A stretch of 64,000 bases of DNA, taken from assembly GCA_965221185.1 (NCBI GenBank), contig OZ244866.1:2480001-2544000 (forward strand), read 5' to 3'. Each line of letters begins with the position of its first letter. Within the stretch, counting starts at the first letter, position 1. A model generated the notes under the pieces. The model saw only the letters and a program-made list of their open reading frames with translations, did no database searches and was not told the origin of the DNA. Both the position numbers and the translations under genes were made by a program. This DNA is from Aldehydirespirator sp965221185 (lineage in GTDB: Bacteria; Actinomycetota; Acidimicrobiia; Acidimicrobiales; Aldehydirespiratoraceae). Positions 15,786 through 23,625 of the stretch are shown here, piece by piece.

Positions 15786-16996
15786 ATGAACACCTCCCGC
15801 TCGAAGCCGTCTATCAACTGCTCGACACGGCCCATCTCCTCCATGATGAGACGGGGGTCGAGGTTGCCGACGAGCCGGCCGTCGTCGTCCACGACCGCTA
15901 TCGAGAGTCCTCGGCCAGCCGCCGCGTACATCTCGTTGAGCGTGGCGTCGGGGCCGCATTTGTCGAAGTCGGTGCGCAGTGCGGCCTGCAGATCGTCCGA
16001 GTCCATGGAACGGACCCTCAAAGCGTCCGCGGCCGTGAGCAGCGCCGCAGGCCGGCCGTCCGCATCACAACAGAAGCGCCCCATGGCATCGTCGAGATGG
16101 GTCAGAGCCTCCGAGAGCGATCGATCCTTCGACACCGGCCTCGGCTTGCTCATCACCTCGTGCACCTTGATCACCCGGCCCTGGTCGACGTCCTGGACGA
16201 ACTCGGCCACGTAGCCGGTGGCGGGCTCGGTGAGGATCTCCTCAGGCGTGCCGATCTGAACCACCGCTCCATCCTTCATGATGCAGACCCGGTCGCCGAT
16301 GCGCAGCGCCTCGTTGAGATCATGGGTGATGAACAGGATCGTCTTGTGGACCCGTGACTGGATCTCCATCATCTCGTCTTGCATCTGGCGGCGGATTAGA
16401 GGGTCGAGGGCCGAGAACGCCTCGTCCATCAGCAGGATGTCGGGGTCGGAGGCGAGCGCCCGGGCCAAGCCGACTCGCTGCTGCATGCCCCCAGACAGCT
16501 GCGCCGGACGATGGTCGGCGAACGGCGCCAGGCCGACGAGCGCCAACGCGTCCAGGGCGGCCCGGTTGCGCTCATCGCGGCTCACCCTCTGAACCTTGAG
16601 GCCATAACCGACGTTGTCGATCACGTTGCGGTGGGGGAACAGCGCGAAGTGCTGGAAGACCATTCCCATCTTCTCGCGACGGAAGGTCTGCAGTTCGGTG
16701 CCCTCCAGCTTCTGAACGTCCACCCCGCCCACCAGCACCTCGCCATGGGTGACATCGTGGAGCTTGTTGACCATCCGGATGGCGGTGGACTTGCCCGACC
16801 CCGACAGGCCCATCACCACGAAGATCTCGCCCCGACCAACAGAGAAGTTGACGTCGGTAATGCCTACCACGTGCCCCGTCAGCCGCTGCACCTCGTTCTT
16901 GGGGATGCCAGCTCGAGCCATTTCGAAGGGCCGTCCCCGCGGCTGCGGGCCGAAGATCTTGTAAACATCCTTGAACTCGATGATGGTGTCGCTCAT
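15782..16996 (-). CDS. proV: Glycine betaine/proline ABC transporter ATPase (ProV/OpuAA type)
   Basis: A 404-residue ATPase with Walker A GLSGSGKST (about residue 64), Q-loop FQHFALFP, signature LSGGMQQR, Walker B ILLMDEAFSALD and switch His in FITHDLNEA. After the nucleotide-binding domain lies a tandem CBS region (VHEVMSKPRPVSKDRSLSEA, then LSIAVVDDDGRLVGNLDPRL), the osmosensing or regulatory part found in OpuAA/ProV. The N-terminal extension with KIFGPQPRGRPFEMA resembles the roughly 50-residue leader of ProV. It is the first gene of the operon, with a 49 bp divergent gap to the acidic repeat gene; its stop overlaps the permease start. Confidence 0.92.
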   Translation of the reverse strand: MSDTIIEFKDVYKIFGPQPRGRPFEMARAGIPKNEVQRLTGHVVGITDVNFSVGRGEIFVVMGLSGSGKSTAIRMVNKLHDVTHGEVLVGGVDVQKLEGTELQTFRREKMGMVFQHFALFPHRNVIDNVGYGLKVQRVSRDERNRAALDALALVGLAPFADHRPAQLSGGMQQRVGLARALASDPDILLMDEAFSALDPLIRRQMQDEMMEIQSRVHKTILFITHDLNEALRIGDRVCIMKDGAVVQIGTPEEILTEPATGYVAEFVQDVDQGRVIKVHEVMSKPRPVSKDRSLSEALTHLDDAMGRFCCDADGRPAALLTAADALRVRSMDSDDLQAALRTDFDKCGPDATLNEMYAAAGRGLSIAVVDDDGRLVGNLDPRLIMEEMGRVEQLIDGFEREVFM

Positions 16997-17045
16997 AACC
17001 CAGTTCCGTTGCCGCTCAGTGCTGGCTGGCTACCATAGTCGTTCC

Positions 17046-17906
17046 ATGTCCGAGGCTGCAGCGAGTGCCAAGTCCGCTACCAAGCGCAAAGCGACAGGCG
17101 AGGCCAGAGCCCACACGTCGAGGCGTCAGGGCGCACCAGCGGGCACGATCGTGCGAACCCTCGACGATGAGACCGCGGCTGCCCTGACGCTGTTCAACAC
17201 CTATCTGGTCGCCGACCGGGAGCAGCAGGCCCACGAGCGGGCCCTCAAGAAGGCTGAGAAGGCAAAGGACGAGGCGGCCGCCGCCGTGCGCAAGCTCAAT
17301 GACAAGAAGGCGTCGTCATCTGAGACCGCCGCGGCCGAGGCCGCCTACCGCGAGGCCGCTGACGCGCTGCGCCGACTTCGCGACGGTGACCAAGCAGCCG
17401 CGCAAGACGCAAGTGATGAGGCTGAAGCCGATGCCGCCGAGGAAGAGGCTCCCGCCGCAGACACCGAGGAACAGGCACCTGCCGCCGAAGCCGACGCTGC
17501 CACCGCCGAGGATGCCGAGGCCGCCGACGGAGAGGCTCCCGCCGCAGACACCGAGGAACAGGCACCTGCCGCCGAAACTGACGCCACCGCCGAGCATGCC
17601 AACGATGAGGCGACCGCCGAGGCCGACGCCCCACACGCCGAGGAAGAAGCCCTGGCAGCCGACGCCGAGGAAGAAGCCCTGGCAGCCGACGCCGAGGATG
17701 TCGCCACCACTGACGTAGAGGCAAGCACCGAGGAAGAGGCACCAGCCGCCGAAGCGGAAGCCGCCGAAGCCGGTGCCGAGGAACAGGCACCTGCCGTCGA
17801 CGGCGAGGAAGCCGCCGAAGCCCAAGAGCCCGAGTCAGTGAGGGTGGAGGCCTCCGTCGGCGACGATGACCTGGCCGGTGATGAACCGGCCGGCGTCGCT
17901 GGCTAG
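17046..17906 (+). CDS. Acidic Ala/Glu-rich low-complexity protein, unknown function
   Basis: About 286 residues from ATG 17046 (MSEAAASAKSATKRKATGEA). The first 50 residues are basic. Residues 50-115 are a predicted coiled coil (EQQAHERALKKAEKAKDEAAA and following). The rest is a strongly acidic Ala/Glu/Asp/Pro repeat region with recurring EEAPAADTEEQAPAAE. The DNA carries an exact 45-bp repeat (17445-17489 and 17532-17576) and a 27-bp tandem repeat (17640-17693). The last 24 codons overlap the 3' end of the convergent SDR gene on the opposite strand, as if the original stop had been lost. I do not recognise a family. It is divergent from the betaine transporter operon. Confidence 0.6.
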   Translation: MSEAAASAKSATKRKATGEARAHTSRRQGAPAGTIVRTLDDETAAALTLFNTYLVADREQQAHERALKKAEKAKDEAAAAVRKLNDKKASSSETAAAEAAYREAADALRRLRDGDQAAAQDASDEAEADAAEEEAPAADTEEQAPAAEADAATAEDAEAADGEAPAADTEEQAPAAETDATAEHANDEATAEADAPHAEEEALAADAEEEALAADAEDVATTDVEASTEEEAPAAEAEAAEAGAEEQAPAVDGEEAAEAQEPESVRVEASVGDDDLAGDEPAGVAG

Positions 17907-18605
17907 CAGCAGCGCAGGGCCCACCATCTCGTCGGGATGGGCCAAGCGGCCCAGCAGCGTGCCCGCGCCCATCGACTTCGCCGCATCAGGCCCCTGATTG
18001 CGCACCATGTCGGTGTCCACCGGGCCAGGCGCCAGGGCGTTCACCCGGATCCCTCTGGGGGCCAGCTCACCGGCCGCGGACCGGGTGTAGGCCAGCAGCG
18101 CAGCCTTCATCGCCCCGTAGATCGAGAAGCCCCGCGAGAACATGAAGGCCCCGACGCTGATCACGTTGACCACCGAGGCGTGAGGGCTCTCCTCCAACTG
18201 CGGCAGGCAGGCCTGGGTCAGCAGGGCGGGGCCGCGCAGGTTCACCTCGAACGACTTCTGCCACGCGACCGCGGTCTGGGCGCCGATGGGCTGAGCCAGG
18301 GCGTTGGCCGCGTTGTTGACCAAGATGTCGACCCCGCCGAAGCGATCCGCCGCGGCGGCAGCCAGCGCTTCGACCGCGTCAAGGTCGCCCATATGGGTGG
18401 GTACTCCCAGGGCGTCGAAACCCGCTTCCGTCAGACGCTCCTCGGCGGCGGCGCAGGACTCCGCTGAGCGCGACGCCACCACCACCCGGGCACCGGCGCA
18501 GGCCAGCCCCTCGGCAACGGCGCGGCCTATGCCCCGGGTGCCGCCGGTCACAATGGCGGTGCGACCGTTCAGATCAAACAGGCTGCCATAGGAATCAGAG
18601 TCCAT
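17835..18605 (-). CDS. Short-chain dehydrogenase/reductase
   Basis: A 256-residue classical SDR: TGGTRGIG cofactor motif near residue 20, NNAAN (about 95), catalytic Ser in VNVISVGAF (about 148), YGAMK catalytic Tyr-x-x-x-Lys (about 161-165), and PGPVDTDM. The ALLLASDAGRFITGQVIVADGG C-terminus is typical of 3-oxoacyl reductase or alcohol dehydrogenase types. An Arg in VASRS after the second strand suggests NADP use. The substrate is unknown. It is divergent from ileS with a 174 bp gap and overlaps the acidic repeat gene tail to tail. Confidence 0.88.
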   Translation of the reverse strand: MDSDSYGSLFDLNGRTAIVTGGTRGIGRAVAEGLACAGARVVVASRSAESCAAAEERLTEAGFDALGVPTHMGDLDAVEALAAAAADRFGGVDILVNNAANALAQPIGAQTAVAWQKSFEVNLRGPALLTQACLPQLEESPHASVVNVISVGAFMFSRGFSIYGAMKAALLAYTRSAAGELAPRGIRVNALAPGPVDTDMVRNQGPDAAKSMGAGTLLGRLAHPDEMVGPALLLASDAGRFITGQVIVADGGLHPH

Positions 18606-18779
18606 GTTCGGGGCAGCGTAGGCGCCCCCGACTCACACCACGCGACCGCCTCGCCGGGGATGGCACCGGGCAAGGAGAGGGCGGCCCGTCCGTCACCAGG
18701 CCGCACCCGCTACAGGATCCGCCGGCCGGAACCATTCGACGACCAAGACGAACCGGGCCCGCCGGTAGCCTGATCGGCC

Positions 18780-21700
18780 ATGACCGAAGGCGACGACGGC
18801 CCCTACCCATCCGTCGGCAGCCCCGATTTTCCTGCCATCGAGCAGCGGGTGCTGGCCCGCTGGAAGGCCGAAGGAACCTTCGAGGAGTCGGTGAGGGCCC
18901 GGCCCGCCGACCGGGACTGGGTGTTCTACGACGGGCCGCCGTTCGCCAACGGGCTCCCCCACCACGGCCACTTACTTACTGGTTACGTGAAGGATGTCGT
19001 GCCCCGGTACCAGACCATGAGGGGCAACCGGGTCGACCGCCGCTTCGGATGGGACTGCCACGGGCTGCCCGCGGAGATGGAGACCGAGCGCGAGCTGGGC
19101 GTCGCCGGACGGGCCGCCGTCGCCGAGTTCGGCATCGCCGAGTTCAACCAGCGCTGCCGCCAGTCGGTTGTTCGCTACACCCGCGAGTGGGAGGACACGG
19201 TCACCCGGCAGGCCCGCTGGGTGGACTTCGGCAACGACTACAAGACCATGGACCTGACCTACATGGAGTCGGTCATGTGGGCCTTCGCCCAGCTCCACCG
19301 CAAGGGGCTGGTGTACGAGGCGTACAGGGTGATGCCCTACTCGTGGGGCGCGGAGACGCCGCTGTCGAACTTCGAGATCCGCCTGGACGACGCTACCCGG
19401 CCCCGCCAGGACCCGGCCATCACAGTGGCATTCGACCTCGTGCCCCAGCCCGGCGACCCGGGACCGATGAGGCTTCTGGCCTGGACGACCACGCCGTGGA
19501 CGCTGCCGTCGAATCTCGCACTCGCGGTAGGGCCGGACATTCCCTACGCAGTGATGGAGTCCGACGGTGTCCACTGCGTGCTGGCCGAGGCCACCGTGGC
19601 CGCCTACGACGCCCAGCTGTCGCAGGCCCGCCGGGTCGGCACCGTCGGCGGCGATGAGCTCGTGGGGCGGGCCTACGCCCCGCTGTTCGACTTCTTCGCC
19701 CACCGCACCGAGGCCTTCCGGGTGCTGGCCGCCGACTTCATCGACACCGCCGAGGGCACCGGCATCATCCACATGGCGCCGGGCTTCGGCGCCGAGGACC
19801 AGGAGGTGTGCGAGGCCAACGGGATCGCCATCGCCGACGCGGTGCCCGTGGACGACCGGGGCCGGTTCACCGAGCCGGTGTCGGACTGGGCCGGCATCAA
19901 CGTGTTCGAGGCCAACGCCGGGATCATCCGCCATCTCAAGGCCCAGGGCCGCATCCTGCGCCACGACAGCTACGAGCACAACTACCCGTACTGCTGGCGC
20001 ACCGACACCCCCATCATCTACCGGGCCATCAACAGCTGGTACGTGCAGGTGACCGCCATCCGGGACCGGCTCTCAGAGCTCAACCAGCAGATCAACTGGG
20101 TGCCGGACCATGTGCGCGACGGCCGCTTCGGCATGTGGCTGGAGGGCGCCCGGGACTGGTCGATCAGCCGCAACCGGTTCTGGGGCTCGCCCATCCCGGT
20201 GTGGCGCAGCGACGACCCCGCGTACCCGCGCATCGACGTGTACGGCTCGCTCGACGAACTCGAACGCGACTTCGGGGTGCGCCCCGACGACCTGCACCGG
20301 CCCTTCATCGACGCCCTCACCCGCCCCAACCCTGACGACTCCACCGGTCGCTCGGTGATGCGGCGGGTGCCGGAGGTGCTCGACTGCTGGTTCGAGTCGG
20401 GCTCCATGCCCTTCGCGCAGGTCCACTACCCCTTCGAGAACACCGAGTGGTTCGAGAGCCACTTCCCGGCCGACTTCATCGTGGAGTACATCAATCAGAC
20501 CCGGGGCTGGTTCTACACGCTGCACGTCCTGGCCGGGGCGCTGTTCGACCGGCCCGCTTTCTCCAATGTGATCTGCCACGGGATCCTGCTCGCCGCCGAC
20601 GGCACCAAGCTGTCCAAGAAGCTGCGCAACTACACCGAGCCCGCCGACATCTTCGGGAATCAGGGCGCCGACGCCATGCGCTGGTACCTGATGGCGGCCA
20701 ACATCGTGCGGGGCGGCGACCTGCGGGTGAGCGACGCCGGCATCGACGAGGTCACCCGCCAGGTGCTGCTGCCGGTCTGGAACGCCTATTCGTTCTTCAC
20801 GATGTACGCCAACGCCGAGGGCTACCGGGCCGAGGCGCGCACCGACAGCGACGACGTGCTGGACCGCTACGTGCTGGCCCGCACCCGGACGATGGTGCAG
20901 CAGGTGACCGAGCGCATGGACGCCTACGACCTGCCCGGCGGCGCGACCGAGATCGCCTCGTTCATCGACGCGCTGAACAACTGGTACATCCGCCGCTCCC
21001 GGGACCGCTTCTGGAACGCGGGCGGCGCCGACACCGACCGGGCCGCCTTCGACACCCTGTATGTGGTGCTGACCACCCTGACCCGGGTGGCCGCGCCGTT
21101 CCTGCCCATGATCGCCGAGGAGATCCACAGCGGGCTGACCGGCGGCTCGTCGGTGCATCTTGCCGACTGGCCCGACCCCGACGCCGAGGGCCTGCCCGCC
21201 GACGACGCCCTGGTGGCCCGCATGGAGCGCCTGCGCGACGCGGCCTCCGCGGCGCTGCGGGTGCGCGAGGACGCCGGACTGCGGGTGCGCCTGCCGCTGG
21301 CCCGCGCCACCGTGGCCGGCGAGGGCGCCGAGGACATCGCCCCGCTCGTGGACCTGCTGGCCGACGAGATCAACGTCAAGTCGGTGGTGCTCACCGACGA
21401 CCTGTCCGCCCACGCCTCGCTGGCGCTGAGGCCCAACGGCGCAGTGCTGGGCCCCCGCCTGGGCGGGGATGTGCAGGCCGTGTTCAAGGCGGCCCGCTCG
21501 GGCGCCTGGACCCGCAACGACGACGGCACCGCCACCGTCGCCGGCCACGTGCTGGAGGCGGGCAGCTTCGACCTGGCCGTGGAGCCGTCGGAGGGCGGCG
21601 CCGCGGCCGGCCTGCAGTCCGGCGACGCCGTGGTCGTGCTCGACGCCGAGGTCACGCCGGAGCTGGAGGCCGAGGGCTGGGCCCGCGACGCGGTGCGGGT

Positions 21701-22028
21701 CATCCAGGACTGCCGACGCACCGACGGCTACGTGGTGACCGACCGCATCGAGGTGTCGCTGGCGCTGGCCTCAGCGGAGCAGGCCGCAGCCGTGGAGCAA
21801 TGGCACGACTACGTAGCCGGGCAGGTGCTGGCCACCGAACTGGAGGTCGCCGCCTTCGAGGCCACCGGAGGCGACGCCAGCGGGGCCTCCGAGTCGTACA
21901 CAACCAGCCGCTGGCTGGCAGGCTTCGTCGCCCACGACGTCACCATTGACGGGCAGGCGGGCCGCTGTTACCTGATGCCCAGCACAACCCGGCGCCGCCG
22001 ACCCGGCGACAGCACCCGGCAGTTCTGA
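18780..22028 (+). CDS. ileS: Isoleucyl-tRNA synthetase
   Basis: A 1082-residue class I aminoacyl-tRNA synthetase charging tRNA-Ile. The HIGH-type motif is PPFANGLPHHGHLLTG (about residue 55), the second signature RFGWDCHGLPAEME. The CP1 editing domain includes WTTTPWTLPSNLALAVG, the Thr-rich post-transfer editing loop. KLSKKLRNY (about 617) is the KMSKS loop, and a C-terminal anticodon-binding domain follows. The sequence resembles the eukaryote-like IleS2 branch, which is common in actinobacteria and usually tolerant of mupirocin (family knowledge). The GC-rich leader of 174 bp shows no convincing T-box (see rejected items). Confidence 0.97.
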   Translation: MTEGDDGPYPSVGSPDFPAIEQRVLARWKAEGTFEESVRARPADRDWVFYDGPPFANGLPHHGHLLTGYVKDVVPRYQTMRGNRVDRRFGWDCHGLPAEMETERELGVAGRAAVAEFGIAEFNQRCRQSVVRYTREWEDTVTRQARWVDFGNDYKTMDLTYMESVMWAFAQLHRKGLVYEAYRVMPYSWGAETPLSNFEIRLDDATRPRQDPAITVAFDLVPQPGDPGPMRLLAWTTTPWTLPSNLALAVGPDIPYAVMESDGVHCVLAEATVAAYDAQLSQARRVGTVGGDELVGRAYAPLFDFFAHRTEAFRVLAADFIDTAEGTGIIHMAPGFGAEDQEVCEANGIAIADAVPVDDRGRFTEPVSDWAGINVFEANAGIIRHLKAQGRILRHDSYEHNYPYCWRTDTPIIYRAINSWYVQVTAIRDRLSELNQQINWVPDHVRDGRFGMWLEGARDWSISRNRFWGSPIPVWRSDDPAYPRIDVYGSLDELERDFGVRPDDLHRPFIDALTRPNPDDSTGRSVMRRVPEVLDCWFESGSMPFAQVHYPFENTEWFESHFPADFIVEYINQTRGWFYTLHVLAGALFDRPAFSNVICHGILLAADGTKLSKKLRNYTEPADIFGNQGADAMRWYLMAANIVRGGDLRVSDAGIDEVTRQVLLPVWNAYSFFTMYANAEGYRAEARTDSDDVLDRYVLARTRTMVQQVTERMDAYDLPGGATEIASFIDALNNWYIRRSRDRFWNAGGADTDRAAFDTLYVVLTTLTRVAAPFLPMIAEEIHSGLTGGSSVHLADWPDPDAEGLPADDALVARMERLRDAASAALRVREDAGLRVRLPLARATVAGEGAEDIAPLVDLLADEINVKSVVLTDDLSAHASLALRPNGAVLGPRLGGDVQAVFKAARSGAWTRNDDGTATVAGHVLEAGSFDLAVEPSEGGAAAGLQSGDAVVVLDAEVTPELEAEGWARDAVRVIQDCRRTDGYVVTDRIEVSLALASAEQAAAVEQWHDYVAGQVLATELEVAAFEATGGDASGASESYTTSRWLAGFVAHDVTIDGQAGRCYLMPSTTRRRRPGDSTRQF

Positions 22029-22045
22029 CCCCCGCATGAAGCGGA

Positions 22046-22324
22046 CTATCGGGCCCTAGGCGGAGCAGTCGTCCCGCGGGCCTTCTCGTGGCCGTCGGCG
22101 AGCGCCTTGCCGAATAGCCCGTCGGCACCGCTGGAGCCGGAGCTGGAACCACCCGCCGCGCCCTGGACATGCATGGCGCCGCGCACCTGTTTGGCGGCCT
22201 TCGCTCGCTCAGCGGCGGCGCTGTTCGGGGCCGATGGTTTTGTCGGCATCCGGAACAGTGCCATCAGGAAGTGGTCGACGTGCTCAAAGGCGCTTCGGAT
22301 GCCCCCGAGAATCTTGTTGAACAT
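22046..22324 (-). CDS. Small hypothetical protein
   Basis: A 92-residue frame starting MFNKILGGIRSAFEHVDHF: a short amphipathic, hydrophobic N-terminal helix, then a basic Ala-rich segment (SAAAERAKAAKQVRGAMHV) and a Gly/Ser linker with ADGLFGKALADGHEKARG. There is no family I recognise and no cysteine motif. The open frame continues upstream to 22504 but there overlaps the 2OG oxygenase gene with Arg-rich sequence, so I start at ATG 22324. The ribosome site is weak. It ends 18 bp from ileS, tail to tail. Confidence 0.45.
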   Translation of the reverse strand: MFNKILGGIRSAFEHVDHFLMALFRMPTKPSAPNSAAAERAKAAKQVRGAMHVQGAAGGSSSGSSGADGLFGKALADGHEKARGTTAPPRAR

Positions 22325-22472
22325 CTCACATCCATTACATGACGTGCCCTCTTGCGGGCACTGCCAACCTAGCAGCCAGGCAGGACACAGCACCCGCTGT
22401 CGGCCTGTCTGCGATAAACGGGGACGCGCCCGCCGTGGCCGGGCCACGGGCGCTTCGAGCCGGGCGTAGTGC

Positions 22473-23444
22473 CTAGCCGGCTCCGATGCGGCGGCCGTCC
22501 TCAACCAGGTTGATCTCCCAGATCACCTTGGCCAGGGCGTCGGCCGCGGAGATCGAGGGGTAGCGCAGCGGATTGTCGTCGGTGACGCAGGTTGGCAGCG
22601 GCGTCAGGATCGTCCAAGGCGTGGGGTGGGCGAACTGCACCACCGAGTAGCGGTCGCCGGGCTGGCCCTCGGTGGCTGCCACCCGGTGGATGCCCGCACC
22701 GATGACGCCGTTGGTCAGGTGGTCGAGCATCATGCCCGTGTTGATGATGGCGCTGCCCTCGGGGGGGATCGCGTCGACCCAGCCCCGGTCGGTGCGCACC
22801 TGCAGGCCCGGGGCCGTGGCCCGCGGCAGCATGGTGATCAGGTTGATGTCGCCGTGCTCGGCCGCCCACATGAAGCCCTCGCCGGGCGCGGTGCTCATCG
22901 GCGGGTAGTGGATGGCCCGGGTGAGGGTCGAACCGTGCTCCAGCATGGTGTCGAAGAAGTCCTCGTGGATCCCTATCCCGGCCGCGATCACCCTCAGCAC
23001 CCGCCGCTGGATATCGAGCACCGAGACGTGGAACCCGAGCAGGAGTTCGGTGACGCCGGGCAGGTCGTCCTCGGGCAGCACGGGCGGCCCGTAGCGCTGC
23101 GGGTAGCGCTGGCGAAGCGGATGGCCCGCCGGCGCGGGCTCGCCCCAATTGAGCATCTCCTTGAGGTCGGGGATGTCGGAGATGGCTGCCGTCTCGGTCA
23201 TCATCGGGGTGTAGCCGGTCTCGCCGTGGGCGCCGGCCACGATGTAGCGGTCCTTGCGCTCCTTGGGCAGGTCGAAGAACGCCTCGAGCTGCCCGTAGGC
23301 CTCATCGATCACTCCCGCGCCCAGGTCGTGGGCCACGTACACGAAGCCGGTGACCAGGCTGCGCATCACGCCGTCCACCACCGCGGCCCGCTCGGTCCGG
23401 TTGCCCCGCTCGAAAGCCGCCAGATCGACGTCGAGTATCTCCAC
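22473..23444 (-). CDS. 2-oxoglutarate/Fe(II)-dependent oxygenase (isopenicillin N synthase-like)
   Basis: A 323-residue member of the plant-type 2OG oxygenase/IPNS superfamily. The Fe(II) facial triad is visible: HGD in AAEHGDINLITML (about residue 195) and the distal His in GAGIHRVAAT (about 255), followed by the 2OG-binding Arg-x-Ser in RYSVVQF. The N-terminal non-haem dioxygenase domain (VVDGVMRSLVTGFVYVAHDLG) is also typical. Bacterial members hydroxylate amino acids, gibberellin-like diterpenes or unknown small molecules; nothing nearby names the substrate. It is divergent from nrdA with a 181 bp gap. Confidence 0.85.
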   Translation of the reverse strand: MEILDVDLAAFERGNRTERAAVVDGVMRSLVTGFVYVAHDLGAGVIDEAYGQLEAFFDLPKERKDRYIVAGAHGETGYTPMMTETAAISDIPDLKEMLNWGEPAPAGHPLRQRYPQRYGPPVLPEDDLPGVTELLLGFHVSVLDIQRRVLRVIAAGIGIHEDFFDTMLEHGSTLTRAIHYPPMSTAPGEGFMWAAEHGDINLITMLPRATAPGLQVRTDRGWVDAIPPEGSAIINTGMMLDHLTNGVIGAGIHRVAATEGQPGDRYSVVQFAHPTPWTILTPLPTCVTDDNPLRYPSISAADALAKVIWEINLVEDGRRIGAG

Positions 23445-23509
23445 CCTCGCAACGCTAGTCGCACGCCGGGATCAAGAAGCCCTGCTCAAGGGGGGTGGCG
23501 GGGCGCAAT

Positions 23510-23539
23510 TTGACACGCGTGTAGTTACGGTGCTGTAAT
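23510..23539 (+). promoter_or_regulatory. Candidate promoter for nrdA-nrdB
   Basis: TTGACA (23510-23515) is followed after 18 bp by TGTAAT (23534-23539), a good sigma70-type match in GC-rich surroundings, 87 bp before the GTG of nrdA. An imperfect inverted repeat TTAC-ggtgct-GTAA (23526-23538) overlaps the -10 region. It does not clearly match the NrdR box, so the regulator is open. Confidence 0.4.
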
Positions 23540-23625
23540 TCATACTCTGAAGTGGTGGCCGGCCCGCATCGGGACTCGCAGGATTCCGAGAGCCCCGATG
23601 CGCCGGTGAAGGGAGGCGCACCGAC

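Noticed and set aside
18655..18700. T-box-like GGATGGCACCGGGC followed by CCCGTCC in the ileS leader
   Set aside because: The match to the T-box core is partial, the discriminator-pairing base would be C where tRNA-Ile needs U, it lies about 120 bp before the start rather than at the ribosome site, and I see no stem I with an ATC specifier.
20073..21548. Long open frame of 491 codons on the minus strand inside ileS
   Set aside because: It is a GC-rich antisense shadow of a clearly conserved gene and its product is His/Gly/Arg low-complexity with no motif.
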